DNA from: JBHIFB01 sp046760905
GTDB lineage: Bacteria > Gemmatimonadota > CAZMKB01
Length of the DNA stretch: 37,782 bases
Direction of reading: 5' to 3'
Assembly: GCA_046760905.1 (NCBI GenBank)
Contig: JBHIFB010000012.1
Coordinates: forward strand, 1 to 37,782
The notes under the pieces are model-generated. The model worked only from the letters and a program-made list of their open reading frames with translations, searched no databases and had not been told where the DNA came from. This document shows, one piece after another, positions 8,754 through 16,772 of this stretch. A program made the translations under genes and the position numbers. Every line of letters begins with the position of its first letter. Within the stretch, counting starts at the first letter, position 1.

Positions 8754-8782
8754 AATCTACAATTCAGACACCGGCTATTCAA
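8754..8782 (-). promoter_or_regulatory. possible internal promoter for ribBA-ribH-nusB
   Basis: On the minus strand TTGAAT (8777-8782) and TAGATT (8754-8759) are separated by 17 bp in the only sizeable gap of the rib group. Each hexamer matches the sigma-70 consensus moderately (4 of 6 for both). The predicted leader is about 65-70 bases long. Confidence 0.4.
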
Positions 8783-8816
8783 TAGGATCAAGTTATCCGG
8801 GCGTAAAAATTCCTAA

Positions 8817-9422
8817 TCAGGTTTTTAGATGTAAATCCCTCTTATAGAATCTGTACATGTACTTTCCCAGTATGTCAATCTCAATATTTACTAGCTCCCC
8901 GACTCTCAGGGAACCCAGATTCGTCTGTGAATGAGTAATCGGGATGATTATGAGCTTAACCAGGCTGTCGCGTGATCCGGCAATCGTCAGACTCACTCCA
9001 TTGACGGCGATGGATCCTTCGGGAACGATGCCGTAGGTCAGATCTTCCGGGATTGCGACTTCAAGCTCGTATGTTCCTGAGACTTCCTTCCTGGCACGGA
9101 TTTTCCCCACCCCATCTACGTGGCCGAGCACCATATGTCCACCCATCTCATCCCCCATCACAAGCGGCCTTTCCAGGTTAACCTTTCGACCCTTGTTCAT
9201 TTTGCCGAGAGTTGTTTTCTCGAGAGTCTTTTCTGATACGAAGGCTTCGAAAGAATCATGGTCCACCGATTCAGCCGTGAGGCATGCTCCATCTACCGAG
9301 ATGCTCGCCCCCCTTTTCAGGCCCTTTAACACAACACTGCATTCCACTCTCATGCGCTTGCCACCCTGTGAGGCCTTGATGCTTTTTATCCTTCCCATCT
9401 CATTAATGATGCCCGTAAACAC
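8817..9422 (-). CDS. ribE: riboflavin synthase, alpha chain
   Basis: A 201-residue enzyme of two tandem lumazine-binding barrels that dismutates two lumazine molecules into riboflavin. The N-terminus has the diagnostic MFTGII; the first barrel contains GASISVDGACLTAE and the second GSIAVNGVSLTIAG, which are the repeated substrate-binding loops. GDEMGGHMVLGHVDGVG is also typical. The start is GTG with GGAG 6 bases upstream, one base after the ribD stop, so translation is probably coupled. Confidence 0.95.
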   Translation of the reverse strand: MFTGIINEMGRIKSIKASQGGKRMRVECSVVLKGLKRGASISVDGACLTAESVDHDSFEAFVSEKTLEKTTLGKMNKGRKVNLERPLVMGDEMGGHMVLGHVDGVGKIRARKEVSGTYELEVAIPEDLTYGIVPEGSIAVNGVSLTIAGSRDSLVKLIIIPITHSQTNLGSLRVGELVNIEIDILGKYMYRFYKRDLHLKT

Positions 9423-9423
9423 C

Positions 9424-10527
9424 TCAATCTCCAGTCCTCAAGGGATATCCGGTGATCATTATATCTTCATCGATCTCCTCTGCCCTGATATCCTTCAACT
9501 CCAACAATGGTTGTGTATTGCCTGCTCCGATACCCTCTCCCCTTCCAATGATACGAGGTGCGAGGAATAGCACCACCTTATCCACCAGGCCATGACTTAT
9601 GAAAGATGTTGCAAGCTCTCTTCCTCCCTCGACGAGCACTGAAGAGATTTCCATTTTGCCAAGCTCGGCAAGTATCCAATGCAGGTCCAATTTGCCGTCT
9701 TCTCCAGTGGGTGCTATGTAAACCTGGATCCCACGGTCTCGCAAAGCGCAGGCTTTTTCCTCACCAGAATCGGGGCCTGTGAAAACGGCGGTCGGATAAA
9801 GGGAGGCAGTTTTTACCAGGGCGGCATCTGGTTTCAGTCTGAGAGTCGAGTCAACGATCACTCTCAGGGGCTGCCTGCACTCAGAAGTGAATTCGGCGTA
9901 ACGTATGTTCAGTAAAGGATCATCCGCTTCGACTGTACCGATTCCTACCATAATCGACAGGTGGTGAGATCTCATCTCGTGCACAACCCTCCTTGAAAGT
10001 GCACCAGATATCCACCTCCCCATATTCTGGTATGTGATCTTCCCATCCAGGCTCTGTGCCATTTTCAGTGTCACAAATGGCCTGCCGGTTGTTATGTATT
10101 TATAATAAATCTCATTTAGCTTCTTCGATTTCTCCTTCAATATGCCCTCCTCGACTGCGATACCGCTCTCCTTGAGGGCATGCAACCCTCTCCCGTTCAC
10201 TAGAGGATTTGGGTCGAGATCCGAGCATACAACTCTTGAAATGCCCGAATCAATGATCGCGTCAGTACACGGCGGTGTTTTCCCATGGTGGGAGCACGGT
10301 TCGAGGTTCACATAGAGAATGCCTCCTTTTGCCTTCTCCCCTGCATGGTTGATCGCGCGTATCTCAGCATGGGCCTCACCGATTCGCGCATGATATCCCT
10401 CACCCACGATCTCGGCATTCTTCACTATTACGGCCCCTACCATTGGATTGGGTTGCGTTGTGGCTTTACCCTTCTCAGCCAGTGAGATTGCAAGCTGCAT
10501 CATTGATTCATCAGAACCGTAATTCAT
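9424..10527 (-). CDS. ribD: bifunctional diaminohydroxyphosphoribosylaminopyrimidine deaminase / 5-amino-6-(5-phosphoribosylamino)uracil reductase
   Basis: A 367-residue two-domain enzyme for the second and third riboflavin steps. The deaminase domain has HAE at 53-55 and PCSHHGKTPPC at 77-87, giving zinc ligands H53, C78 and C87 and catalytic E55. The reductase domain begins around residue 148 (RPFVTLKMAQSLDGKI) and contains VLVEGGRELATSFI. The ATG has GGGGAG 6 bases upstream and follows the purM stop by 3 bases. No FMN riboswitch is possible in that tiny gap. Confidence 0.95.
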   Translation of the reverse strand: MNYGSDESMMQLAISLAEKGKATTQPNPMVGAVIVKNAEIVGEGYHARIGEAHAEIRAINHAGEKAKGGILYVNLEPCSHHGKTPPCTDAIIDSGISRVVCSDLDPNPLVNGRGLHALKESGIAVEEGILKEKSKKLNEIYYKYITTGRPFVTLKMAQSLDGKITYQNMGRWISGALSRRVVHEMRSHHLSIMVGIGTVEADDPLLNIRYAEFTSECRQPLRVIVDSTLRLKPDAALVKTASLYPTAVFTGPDSGEEKACALRDRGIQVYIAPTGEDGKLDLHWILAELGKMEISSVLVEGGRELATSFISHGLVDKVVLFLAPRIIGRGEGIGAGNTQPLLELKDIRAEEIDEDIMITGYPLRTGD

Positions 10528-10530
10528 GAG

Positions 10531-11586
10531 TTACTCCCCGGGTATGATGAGATGTAGATCACCTTTTCCTTCCTCGATGTGTCCGATGAGTCTTACATCA
10601 ACACCTTTCTTCCGGATGTGATTCTCAATTTGTTCATGGTCGTCGGGCGAGACTATCAGGAGAAAACCTATTCCCATGTTGAATACTCTGTACATCTCCT
10701 CCCTGGAAATTTCTCCGACATCTTCGAGATAGTGAAAGAGTGGGGGAGGTTCCCAGGAATTTGTATCGATGATAGCCTTCACGCCTCTGTGCAAGGCTCT
10801 CGGTATATTATCGTAGAATCCTCCACCAGTAATATGCACCATCCCCTTTATCTTCTTTGCTTTCACCAGGTCATAGACACAGCCCAGATAGGATCTGTGG
10901 ACCTCGAGCAGGAGGTCTCCCACGATTGTATCGGTGCCGGGCAGCCTGTCCTTTGTGGTGAGGCCAGCTGTTTTGAAAATGACTTTTCTGGCGAGAGAGT
11001 AACCGTTTGTATGAAGGCCGGTGGATGTGAGACCTATGATCACATCACCCGGTGAAATACCAGTACCATCGACCAGATCTTCACGTTCTGCAACTCCGAT
11101 GATACATCCTGCCAAATCATACTCACCCTCCCGGTAGAAATCGGGCATTTCAGCGGTTTCGCCTCCTATGAGAGAACACTGGTTCTCTTTGCATGCAAGC
11201 ACCATCCCACTCACCACTTCTTTCGCAACTTCCGGATCGAGCTTTCCCATTGCAAGGTAATCCAGAAAGGCAACCGGCTTGGCACCCTGAACGAGTATGT
11301 CGTTTACACAATGGTTCACAAGATCCTGTCCCACGGTGTCATGCCTGTTCATGGAGAAAGCGATTTTCAACTTGGTTCCCACACCGTCGATGCTCGTGAC
11401 AAGTATGGGATCAGTAATATCTGGTCCGAGCTGGAGAAGAGCACCGAAAGAGCCGATATCGTGAAGTACGTTCCTCGTATGCGTAGATCGAACCATCTTC
11501 TTGATTCCTTCGAGTGCTTCCGTAGCTTTGTCTATATCGACCCCGGCTTCGCCGTATCTGGAATCAGCGGCCTTTCGCCTTGCCAC
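10531..11586 (-). CDS. purM: phosphoribosylformylglycinamidine cyclo-ligase (AIR synthetase)
   Basis: A 351-residue PurM, catalysing ATP-dependent ring closure of FGAM to AIR in purine synthesis. Hallmarks are the N-terminal YGEAGVDIDKA, the ATP/metal block DPILVTSIDGVGTKLKIA, HCVNDILVQGAKPVAFLDYLA, LIGGETAEMPDFY, GLTSTGLHTNGYSLAR and HITGGGFYDNIPR. The start is GTG with AGGAGG 5 bases upstream. It is the only pur gene here and precedes ribD. Purine synthesis supplies GTP, the riboflavin precursor, so the pairing is at least metabolically sensible. Confidence 0.96.
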   Translation of the reverse strand: MARRKAADSRYGEAGVDIDKATEALEGIKKMVRSTHTRNVLHDIGSFGALLQLGPDITDPILVTSIDGVGTKLKIAFSMNRHDTVGQDLVNHCVNDILVQGAKPVAFLDYLAMGKLDPEVAKEVVSGMVLACKENQCSLIGGETAEMPDFYREGEYDLAGCIIGVAEREDLVDGTGISPGDVIIGLTSTGLHTNGYSLARKVIFKTAGLTTKDRLPGTDTIVGDLLLEVHRSYLGCVYDLVKAKKIKGMVHITGGGFYDNIPRALHRGVKAIIDTNSWEPPPLFHYLEDVGEISREEMYRVFNMGIGFLLIVSPDDHEQIENHIRKKGVDVRLIGHIEEGKGDLHLIIPGE

Positions 11587-11600
11587 CTCGACCTCCTGTT

Positions 11601-12500
11601 CTAAACACGAATCATTCTCAAGAAATATCCCGTTCTTTCCTCGAGCTCTTCCTTACTCAACGCTAAAATCTTTCTGGCCCCGAATCCCTCTATGCAGAAT
11701 GATGCCAGCACCGTACCCTCCACCATGCTGCGCTTGAGCTCGTTAAATCCAGGACGTTCGAATTGAGAGAGATACCCGATCATTGCGCCCGCAAATGTGT
11801 CTCCAGCTCCTGTTGGATCAACGACATCGTATACCGGAAAGGAAGGGACCGCAAAGATTTCAGATTGCCCGAATAGGATTGCCCCGTGTTCTCCTTTCTT
11901 GATAACGATATTTCCGGGACCTCTCTCGAGCAGCCATCTCCCGGCTTTCAGGACACTGGATTCCCCCGAAAATTCCAGGGATTCCTCTTCATTGATGAGA
12001 AGTACATTTATCTCTTTAAGGAGTTCCAACAATGTCTCGCGCTTACCTGATATCCAGAAGTTCATAGTATCACAGAGCGACATGCGTGGTGAATTCACCT
12101 GTCTCAATACATCTTTCTGAAGATCAGGATCGATATTAGCCAGAAAGACATGGGGGCTTGCGCGGTATGGGCCTGGCAGATGTGGGCTGAACCTCTCGAA
12201 CACACCGAGTTCCGTGAAGATCGATCGCCTCTTGTTGAGATTCTCTTCATACACGCCACACCACTTGAACGTCTCGCCTTCTTCAACGGTTATTCCTCTG
12301 GTGTCAATCCTGCGTTCATTGAGCCGCTTAAGCACCGCTTCGGGGAAATCCGTTCCGACTGTTGCGACGATGCTCACATCGGTGAAGAAACTGGCCGCTA
12401 GGCTCGCGAAGAGAGCAGATCCTCCCGGCTCATTCTCCACAACTCCTGCAGGAGTCTGTACCGAGTCCAGAGCGATGGAGCCGACCACCAGAACACTCAT
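11601..12500 (-). CDS. PfkB-family carbohydrate / nucleoside kinase
   Basis: A 299-residue ribokinase-fold kinase. The N-terminus (VVGSIALDSVQTP) and the GGSALFASLAA substrate loop at 26-36 match the family. The C-terminal signature DPTGAGDTFAGAM holds the anion hole and the catalytic base D234. The short VQTP start is seen in a PfkB subgroup often annotated simply as sugar kinase; whether the substrate is a sugar or a nucleoside cannot be told. It lies 14 bases before purM and 9 after argS. Cytoplasmic, no signal peptide. Confidence 0.85.
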   Translation of the reverse strand: MSVLVVGSIALDSVQTPAGVVENEPGGSALFASLAASFFTDVSIVATVGTDFPEAVLKRLNERRIDTRGITVEEGETFKWCGVYEENLNKRRSIFTELGVFERFSPHLPGPYRASPHVFLANIDPDLQKDVLRQVNSPRMSLCDTMNFWISGKRETLLELLKEINVLLINEEESLEFSGESSVLKAGRWLLERGPGNIVIKKGEHGAILFGQSEIFAVPSFPVYDVVDPTGAGDTFAGAMIGYLSQFERPGFNELKRSMVEGTVLASFCIEGFGARKILALSKEELEERTGYFLRMIRV

Positions 12501-12509
12501 TACGTTGCC

Positions 12510-14195
12510 TCACATCCTCGCGGGCAGGCTCACGCCAAGCAGAGTAAGTCCCTTGGAAATAATATTCATCGCACAGGATGAAAGGAATAATCTCGATTTA
12601 GTTGTTGGTAATTCCTCAGTAACTATGCGCAGATCGTGCTCCCTGTCACCCGTCTGATACCAGTGATGAAAAGCTCCTGCCACTTCCTCGAGATACCCCG
12701 TCAACCGGTGTGGTTCAAGGTGCGTCGCAGCGCTCTTCAAAACCGCAGGGTAGTCGGAAAGAAGTCGTACCAGTGTCCACTCATCATCGTGGGCGAGATG
12801 ACCAGCGTCGAAGCCTTCCCTGAGCGAGGTACAATTGATGTCAATCCCGCGACTCCTGGCGAAATCGAAGACATTCGAAATCCTTGCGTAGGCATACTGC
12901 ACATAGAAAACCGGGTTCTCCAGGTTTCTTTTCTTGGCAAGATCGATGTCGAATACGAGATGACTGTCGGCTCTTCTCATCACAAAGAAATACCTGGTCG
13001 AATCGACGCCGACTTTCTCCATGAGCTCTCTGAGAGTGACGAAAGCTCCGGCACGTGTTGACATCTTCATCTTCTCACCACCCTCTATAAATGTGACCAT
13101 TTGATGCACCAGGTATCTCAGCGAATCCTCAGGAAAACCGAGAGCCTTCATTGCCGCCTTCATCCTCGGCACGTAGCCGTGATGATCAGCGCCGTGTATA
13201 TTGATCATGAGCGGAAAGTCTCTTTCGTGCTTATTGATATGGTAAGCGATATCGGTCATGAAGTATGTGGGATCACCGTTGCTTTTAATCAGCACTCTGT
13301 CCTCTTCATCACCGTATTCGGAGGCTCTGAACCACAGAGCACCTTCTTTTTCATACGCGGCCCCGGCTTTCTTTAGCATGTCAATGGCTTCCTCGACCTT
13401 CCCTTCCCGTAGGAGGCTGGATTCATTGAACCAGCTATCGAATTTAATACCCATCTTCCGGAGGTCTGCATCGATTGTAGAGACGATCTCCCTGGAGGCG
13501 AACTCCCTCATGACACCGATTGCCCCCTCCCTTTCCTCTCCATGGGCCCTGGCGAACCTGTCCCCGTACTCATTGACGGCTTTCCTCGCTATATCGATGA
13601 GGTAATCGCCCGCATATCCGCCATCAGGGAATTCGTAGGATGGATCGAACTCCTGCATATACCTCGCAAAGCATGATTTCCCCAGCAGATCCATCTGCCG
13701 TCCCGCGTCGTTGAAATAGTATTCTCTACTCACCTGAAATCCCGTTTCGGAGAGAATATTCGAGAGCACATCTCCCAGAACGGCCTGTCTCCCGTGTCCC
13801 ACGGTGAGGGGGCCGGTAGGGTTCGAGCTGACGAATTCTACGATTACTTTCTCTCCCTTGCCAAGATCCATTTTGCCGTATTCTTTCCCCTGATCGAAGA
13901 TCTTGTAAAGCTCACTTATGTAATAGTCTTTTGAAAGGGTGAAGTTGATGAAACCGCCCCCTGCAACAGAGATCTCCTTCACTTCTTTCCTATCCAGCTG
14001 TATTACCGAAAGGATCTTCTCTGCGATCGAAGAAGGATTCTCTCCAAAACGTTTTGCGAGGGCGAATGCGATTGGTGTGGCGTAATCACCATACCGTGGG
14101 TCTCTGGGGCGTTCTATGAGGATATGTGTATCCGAAGGGTAGGAAAGCTCCCTCAAGGCTTTCTCTATTCTTTTTTCCAGAATCTCTTCTATCAA
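12510..14195 (-). CDS. argS: arginyl-tRNA synthetase
   Basis: A 561-residue class I aminoacyl-tRNA synthetase. The N-terminal additional domain includes RPRDPRYGDYATPIAF. The HIGH-type motif is in SNPTGPLTVGHGRQAVLG (124-141), where Thr replaces the first His (TVGH rather than HVGH), a variant I believe occurs in other ArgS proteins. The KMSKS-type motif is KMSTRAG. The C-terminal helical anticodon-binding domain ends in LTLLGVSLPARM, the usual ArgS terminus ending in R-M. It starts 3 bases after the fmdB-like stop. Confidence 0.95.
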   Translation of the reverse strand: MIEEILEKRIEKALRELSYPSDTHILIERPRDPRYGDYATPIAFALAKRFGENPSSIAEKILSVIQLDRKEVKEISVAGGGFINFTLSKDYYISELYKIFDQGKEYGKMDLGKGEKVIVEFVSSNPTGPLTVGHGRQAVLGDVLSNILSETGFQVSREYYFNDAGRQMDLLGKSCFARYMQEFDPSYEFPDGGYAGDYLIDIARKAVNEYGDRFARAHGEEREGAIGVMREFASREIVSTIDADLRKMGIKFDSWFNESSLLREGKVEEAIDMLKKAGAAYEKEGALWFRASEYGDEEDRVLIKSNGDPTYFMTDIAYHINKHERDFPLMINIHGADHHGYVPRMKAAMKALGFPEDSLRYLVHQMVTFIEGGEKMKMSTRAGAFVTLRELMEKVGVDSTRYFFVMRRADSHLVFDIDLAKKRNLENPVFYVQYAYARISNVFDFARSRGIDINCTSLREGFDAGHLAHDDEWTLVRLLSDYPAVLKSAATHLEPHRLTGYLEEVAGAFHHWYQTGDREHDLRIVTEELPTTKSRLFLSSCAMNIISKGLTLLGVSLPARM

Positions 14196-14198
14196 GTT

Positions 14199-14474
14199 TC
14201 ATTCCCCTTTACCCTTTTCACCGGGACCTTCATCTTGACTCTTCCCGCCCTTCTCCATCTCCTTCTCTTTCTTCTCGGCACTTCTATAGCTCTCGCTTCT
14301 GTAGTCTGTTGCGTAAAAGCCAGAGCCCCTGAACAGAAATCCGCTGCCACCGCTGATTTCTCTCACAAGCCGACCCGAACAGGTTGGGCATTGAAAGCAT
14401 GGCGATTCATTAATTCCATGAAATTTTTCGAATCTTACACCGCACGCTTCACATCTGTATACATACGTAGGCAT
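14199..14474 (-). CDS. FmdB-family small zinc-ribbon protein
   Basis: A 91-residue protein with a zinc-ribbon N-terminus: MPTYVYRCEACG, then CPTC, giving C8, C11, C29 and C32, plus an extra C26. The remainder (RGSGFYATDY, then a Lys/Glu/Gly-rich tail) is typical of the FmdB/regulatory zinc-ribbon family, whose exact role is uncertain. The ATG at 14474 matches family starts and suits the promoter 50 bases upstream; an in-frame ATG at 14510 would leave almost no leader. First gene of the long minus-strand operon. Confidence 0.88.
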   Translation of the reverse strand: MPTYVYRCEACGVRFEKFHGINESPCFQCPTCSGRLVREISGGSGFLFRGSGFYATDYRSESYRSAEKKEKEMEKGGKSQDEGPGEKGKGE

Positions 14475-14522
14475 CGTCACTATCCGGGGTGCTAAGCTTC
14501 GTGTTTGCACTTATAGTCTTTA

Positions 14523-14550
14523 AAGATAATAACTTAACACATAATGTCAA
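14523..14550 (-). promoter_or_regulatory. promoter of the fmdB-argS-rib-nusB-glycan operon
   Basis: On the minus strand a perfect TTGACA (14545-14550) is followed 16 bp later by TATCTT (14523-14528). No other convincing promoter lies between here and the end of the run at 35 except the possible internal one before ribBA, so this site may drive about 14 kb. Confidence 0.6.
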
Positions 14551-14592
14551 CTGCAGGAGTATGTGGATTTGCCCCAAAAATTTTCATAAGAT

Positions 14593-14919
14593 TCAGCCAT
14601 CAAAGAGCTCAAGTTGAAGTTGCGGAGAGGAATATAGGGATTGTTTGTGTATTTCTATTGGACCAACTATAGATTGAGAAAGTATTGCAGCCATTCCATC
14701 AGTAAGCGCATAGTAGCGGAAAGGAGGTATACCAAAGAACCGTTTCGCAGCAGCGAAGATCTTTCTTGCAAGGATAGGAAGTTTGGTTCTCTCACCAATG
14801 CAGACACAAGCGAAGTAACCTGCAGCGAGCACAAGTGCCACCAGATTTTTCAAACGCCTGTATGTTAACACCCGAATATCTTCAAGCCTTCGCCTTCCCG
14901 CATCCTGACTAACGTATCC
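14593..14919 (-). pseudogene. C-terminal remnant of an IS4-like DDE transposase
   Basis: The minus-strand frame reads LEDIRVLTYRRLKNLVALVL, then AAGYFACVCIGERTKLPILA, and later AAAKRFFGIPPFRYYALTDG. This pattern (L-E-D-I-R-V, Y-R-R-L-K-N-L-V-A-L, A-A-K-R-F-F-G and F-R-Y-Y-A-L-x-D-G) matches, from memory, the C-terminal end of IS4-type transposases. About 100 codons remain. There is no catalytic DDE core and no proper start, and homology seems to stop near 14885 although the frame stays open to 14919. I see no terminal inverted repeats. It is a broken, inactive relic upstream of the operon promoter. Confidence 0.65.
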
Positions 14920-15058
14920 TTATGCGAACGGGACTCATTTCAACCTTCCCATCCCAATGGTGACTCCAACGGGTGTCTACGAACATATATCGATAATAGG
15001 GCTGCCGCCCTCTACACTTTATGACACCGACAACTTCGAATTTCTGGTGGTTGAATAA
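14909..15058 (+). pseudogene. probable 3' remnant of a truncated gene
   Basis: An open plus-strand frame of 49 codons without its 5' part (preceded by an in-frame TGA at 14906). It contains YPYANGTHFNLPIP and IGLPPSTLYD and ends FEFLVVE. The only internal ATG (14957) has no ribosome site. Its end lies 17 bases before a clear terminator, as expected for the tail of a real gene. The start of the frame falls near the apparent break of the transposase remnant, which suggests that the insertion or a later deletion removed the rest. Product not recognised; the coding claim is inferential. Confidence 0.35.
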
Positions 15059-15074
15059 TCACCACACACGACAC

Positions 15075-15109
15075 AAAAGCCAGGTCTTGCAGCAGCAGGC
15101 CTGGCTTTT
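15075..15109 (+). terminator. intrinsic terminator (possibly bidirectional)
   Basis: A 10 bp stem (AAAAGCCAGG with CCTGGCTTTT) around a 15-base loop, followed on the plus strand by a short T-run. The A-run at the left base would give four Ts on the minus strand too. It sits 17 bases after the stop of the plus-strand remnant and ahead of the trpB2 promoter. Confidence 0.75.
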
Positions 15110-15137
15110 TCAATTCCCGCAATCATCTTTTTCCCAC

Positions 15138-15166
15138 TTGCTAAAATCTCTCTGACCTGGTAAACT
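15138..15166 (+). promoter_or_regulatory. possible trpB2 promoter
   Basis: TTGCTA (15138-15143) and TAAACT (15161-15166) are 17 bp apart, each matching consensus at 4 of 6 positions. The site lies between the terminator and trpB2, about 58 bases before its ATG. No Trp-codon leader peptide or attenuator is evident. Confidence 0.4.
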
Positions 15167-15224
15167 ATAACTCTTAAGAGCCTCCTTACATAAATTCATT
15201 ATGATGTTATCACTGGAGGAGACC

Positions 15225-16586
15225 ATGAGCGATCAAACAAAGTTCCTCTTGACAGAGGATGATATCCCCAGAGCCTGGTACAACATACAGGCGGATCTGC
15301 CTGAGCCGCTGCCTCCGGTCATCAATCCGGCCACTAAGAAACCAATTGGACCTGACGATCTGGCCCCCATCTTTCCAATGGCTTTAATCGGTCAGGAAGT
15401 CAGCCAGGAGGAGTGGATCGAGATCCCAGAACCGGTGCGGGACATATACCGTCTCTGGCGACCGTCACCGCTTTTCCGGGCTCGCAGGCTGGAAAAGGCG
15501 CTCGATACTCCGGCTCACATCTACTACAAGTATGAAGGAGGATCACCAGCAGGCTCGCACAAGCCCAACACCGCGGTCGCACAGGCTTTCTACAACAAGG
15601 AGGAAGGAATCAAAGCCATCACCACCGAAACTGGAGCAGGCCAATGGGGATCGGCGCTCTCCCTGGGCTGTAACTTCTTTGGCCTGGGCTGCGAGGTATT
15701 TATGGTGAAGATCTCCTACCAGCAGAAGCCCTATCGGCGTAGCATGATGGAGTCCTATGGGGCGATGGTGACCGCCAGCCCCTCGGAGAGGACCGAAGCA
15801 GGTCGCAAAATCCTGGCTGATAACCCGGACACCACAGGATCGCTGGGCATCGCCATCTCCGAGGCGGTCGAAGTGGCCGCGACCAGCGGGGGATCAAAGA
15901 AATACAGCCTGGGGTCTGTTCTGAACTACGTGCTGATGCATCAGACTGTGATCGGGCTGGAAGCCCTTAAGCAGTTCGAGATGGCAGGGGAGTATCCAGA
16001 CATCATGGTCGGTTGCATCGGAGGTGGTTCCTCTTTCGCGGGCTTCGTGACCCCCTTCATCCGCGAAAAGCTCAAAAGTGGCAAGGACACTCGCTTCATC
16101 GCCGTTGAACCGACCGCATCGCCGAGCCTCACCAGGGGAGAGTATGTCTATGATTTTGGCGACACAGCACAGATGACGCCGCTGATTAAGATGTATACGC
16201 TGGGACACTCCTTCATCCCGGCCCCAATCCATGCCGGAGGACTCCGTTACCATGGCATGGCACCGATTGTTTGCTTTCTCTATGAGAAGAATATGATCGA
16301 ATGCGTCGCCATTGCCCAGGTGCCGGTGTTCGAGGCCGCTGTGCAGTTCGCAAAGTCTGAAGGGATCATACCGGCCCCGGAACCTTCGCATGCCATCCGG
16401 GTGGCCATCGATGAGGCGCTCAAGTGCAGGGAGAGCGGCGAATCCAAGGTGATAGCATTCAACCTGTGCGGACACGGCCACTTCGACATGAGCGCATACG
16501 ACGAATTCCTGGCCGGCAATCTTAAGAATTACGAGTACCCCGAGAAGAACATCAGAGAAGCGATCGCCAAACTCCCGCCGCTCTGA
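15225..16586 (+). CDS. trpB2: tryptophan synthase beta-like PLP enzyme, TrpB2 type
   Basis: A 453-residue fold-type II PLP enzyme of the TrpB2 class, which makes tryptophan from indole and serine and is usually not paired with TrpA. The N-terminal extension (IPRAWYNIQADLPEPLPP) and the region RPSPLFRARRLEKAL are TrpB2-type. PLP binds K113 in GSPAGSHKPN; TETGAGQWG and the phosphate-binding GGGSSF loop follow, and the C-terminus has NLCGHGHFDM. I chose the ATG at 15225 because GGAGGA lies 4 bases upstream. It is the only sizeable plus-strand gene, has no trp neighbours, appears richer in G/C-ending codons than the flanks and follows a transposase remnant, all consistent with acquisition by transfer. 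A salvage role for indole is possible. Confidence 0.93.
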   Translation: MSDQTKFLLTEDDIPRAWYNIQADLPEPLPPVINPATKKPIGPDDLAPIFPMALIGQEVSQEEWIEIPEPVRDIYRLWRPSPLFRARRLEKALDTPAHIYYKYEGGSPAGSHKPNTAVAQAFYNKEEGIKAITTETGAGQWGSALSLGCNFFGLGCEVFMVKISYQQKPYRRSMMESYGAMVTASPSERTEAGRKILADNPDTTGSLGIAISEAVEVAATSGGSKKYSLGSVLNYVLMHQTVIGLEALKQFEMAGEYPDIMVGCIGGGSSFAGFVTPFIREKLKSGKDTRFIAVEPTASPSLTRGEYVYDFGDTAQMTPLIKMYTLGHSFIPAPIHAGGLRYHGMAPIVCFLYEKNMIECVAIAQVPVFEAAVQFAKSEGIIPAPEPSHAIRVAIDEALKCRESGESKVIAFNLCGHGHFDMSAYDEFLAGNLKNYEYPEKNIREAIAKLPPL

Positions 16587-16772
16587 GATCACACAGGGAC
16601 ATTAAGCCCGGCGCCTAGCGATCCGGTGCAGACGGCTCAAGCCATCATGGGCATCACCTGGCGACTGCCCTCATGTTCAATGAATCGTTTTGAGCGATTA
16701 CTGGCAGGTCCGCTTACATGAGCAGATTGAAGATGTTTCACTACATGGCAGGCAGAGGCGAGTGTGGGCTGG
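16587..16772. other. convergent intergenic region after trpB2
   Basis: This 186-base gap separates the converging trpB2 and GAF/GGDEF-like genes. It looks GC-rich, like trpB2. The only stem seen is AATCG with CGATT at 16683-16699 and has no T-run. No gene, terminator or repeat could be supported. Confidence 0.5.

Larger units (their letters stand above)
14920..15224 (+). other. gene-poor stretch between the transposase remnant and trpB2
   Basis: This stretch holds no intact gene. It contains the tail of a probable gene remnant, a terminator and the trpB2 promoter and leader. No inverted repeats marking an insertion-sequence end, and no tRNA, are visible. Confidence 0.6.

Noticed and set aside
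10528..10530. FMN riboswitch before ribD
   Set aside because: Only three bases separate purM and ribD, leaving no room; the other possible place, before ribBA, shows no conserved FMN-riboswitch core.
15894..16592. A 232-codon minus-strand frame inside trpB2
   Set aside because: It lies fully antisense to a clear TrpB2 protein with conserved motifs and shows no family resemblance; long antisense frames are common in GC-rich genes.
16683..16699. Hairpin AATCG with CGATT in the trpB2 3' gap
   Set aside because: Only five pairs, no T-run on either strand; not a credible terminator.
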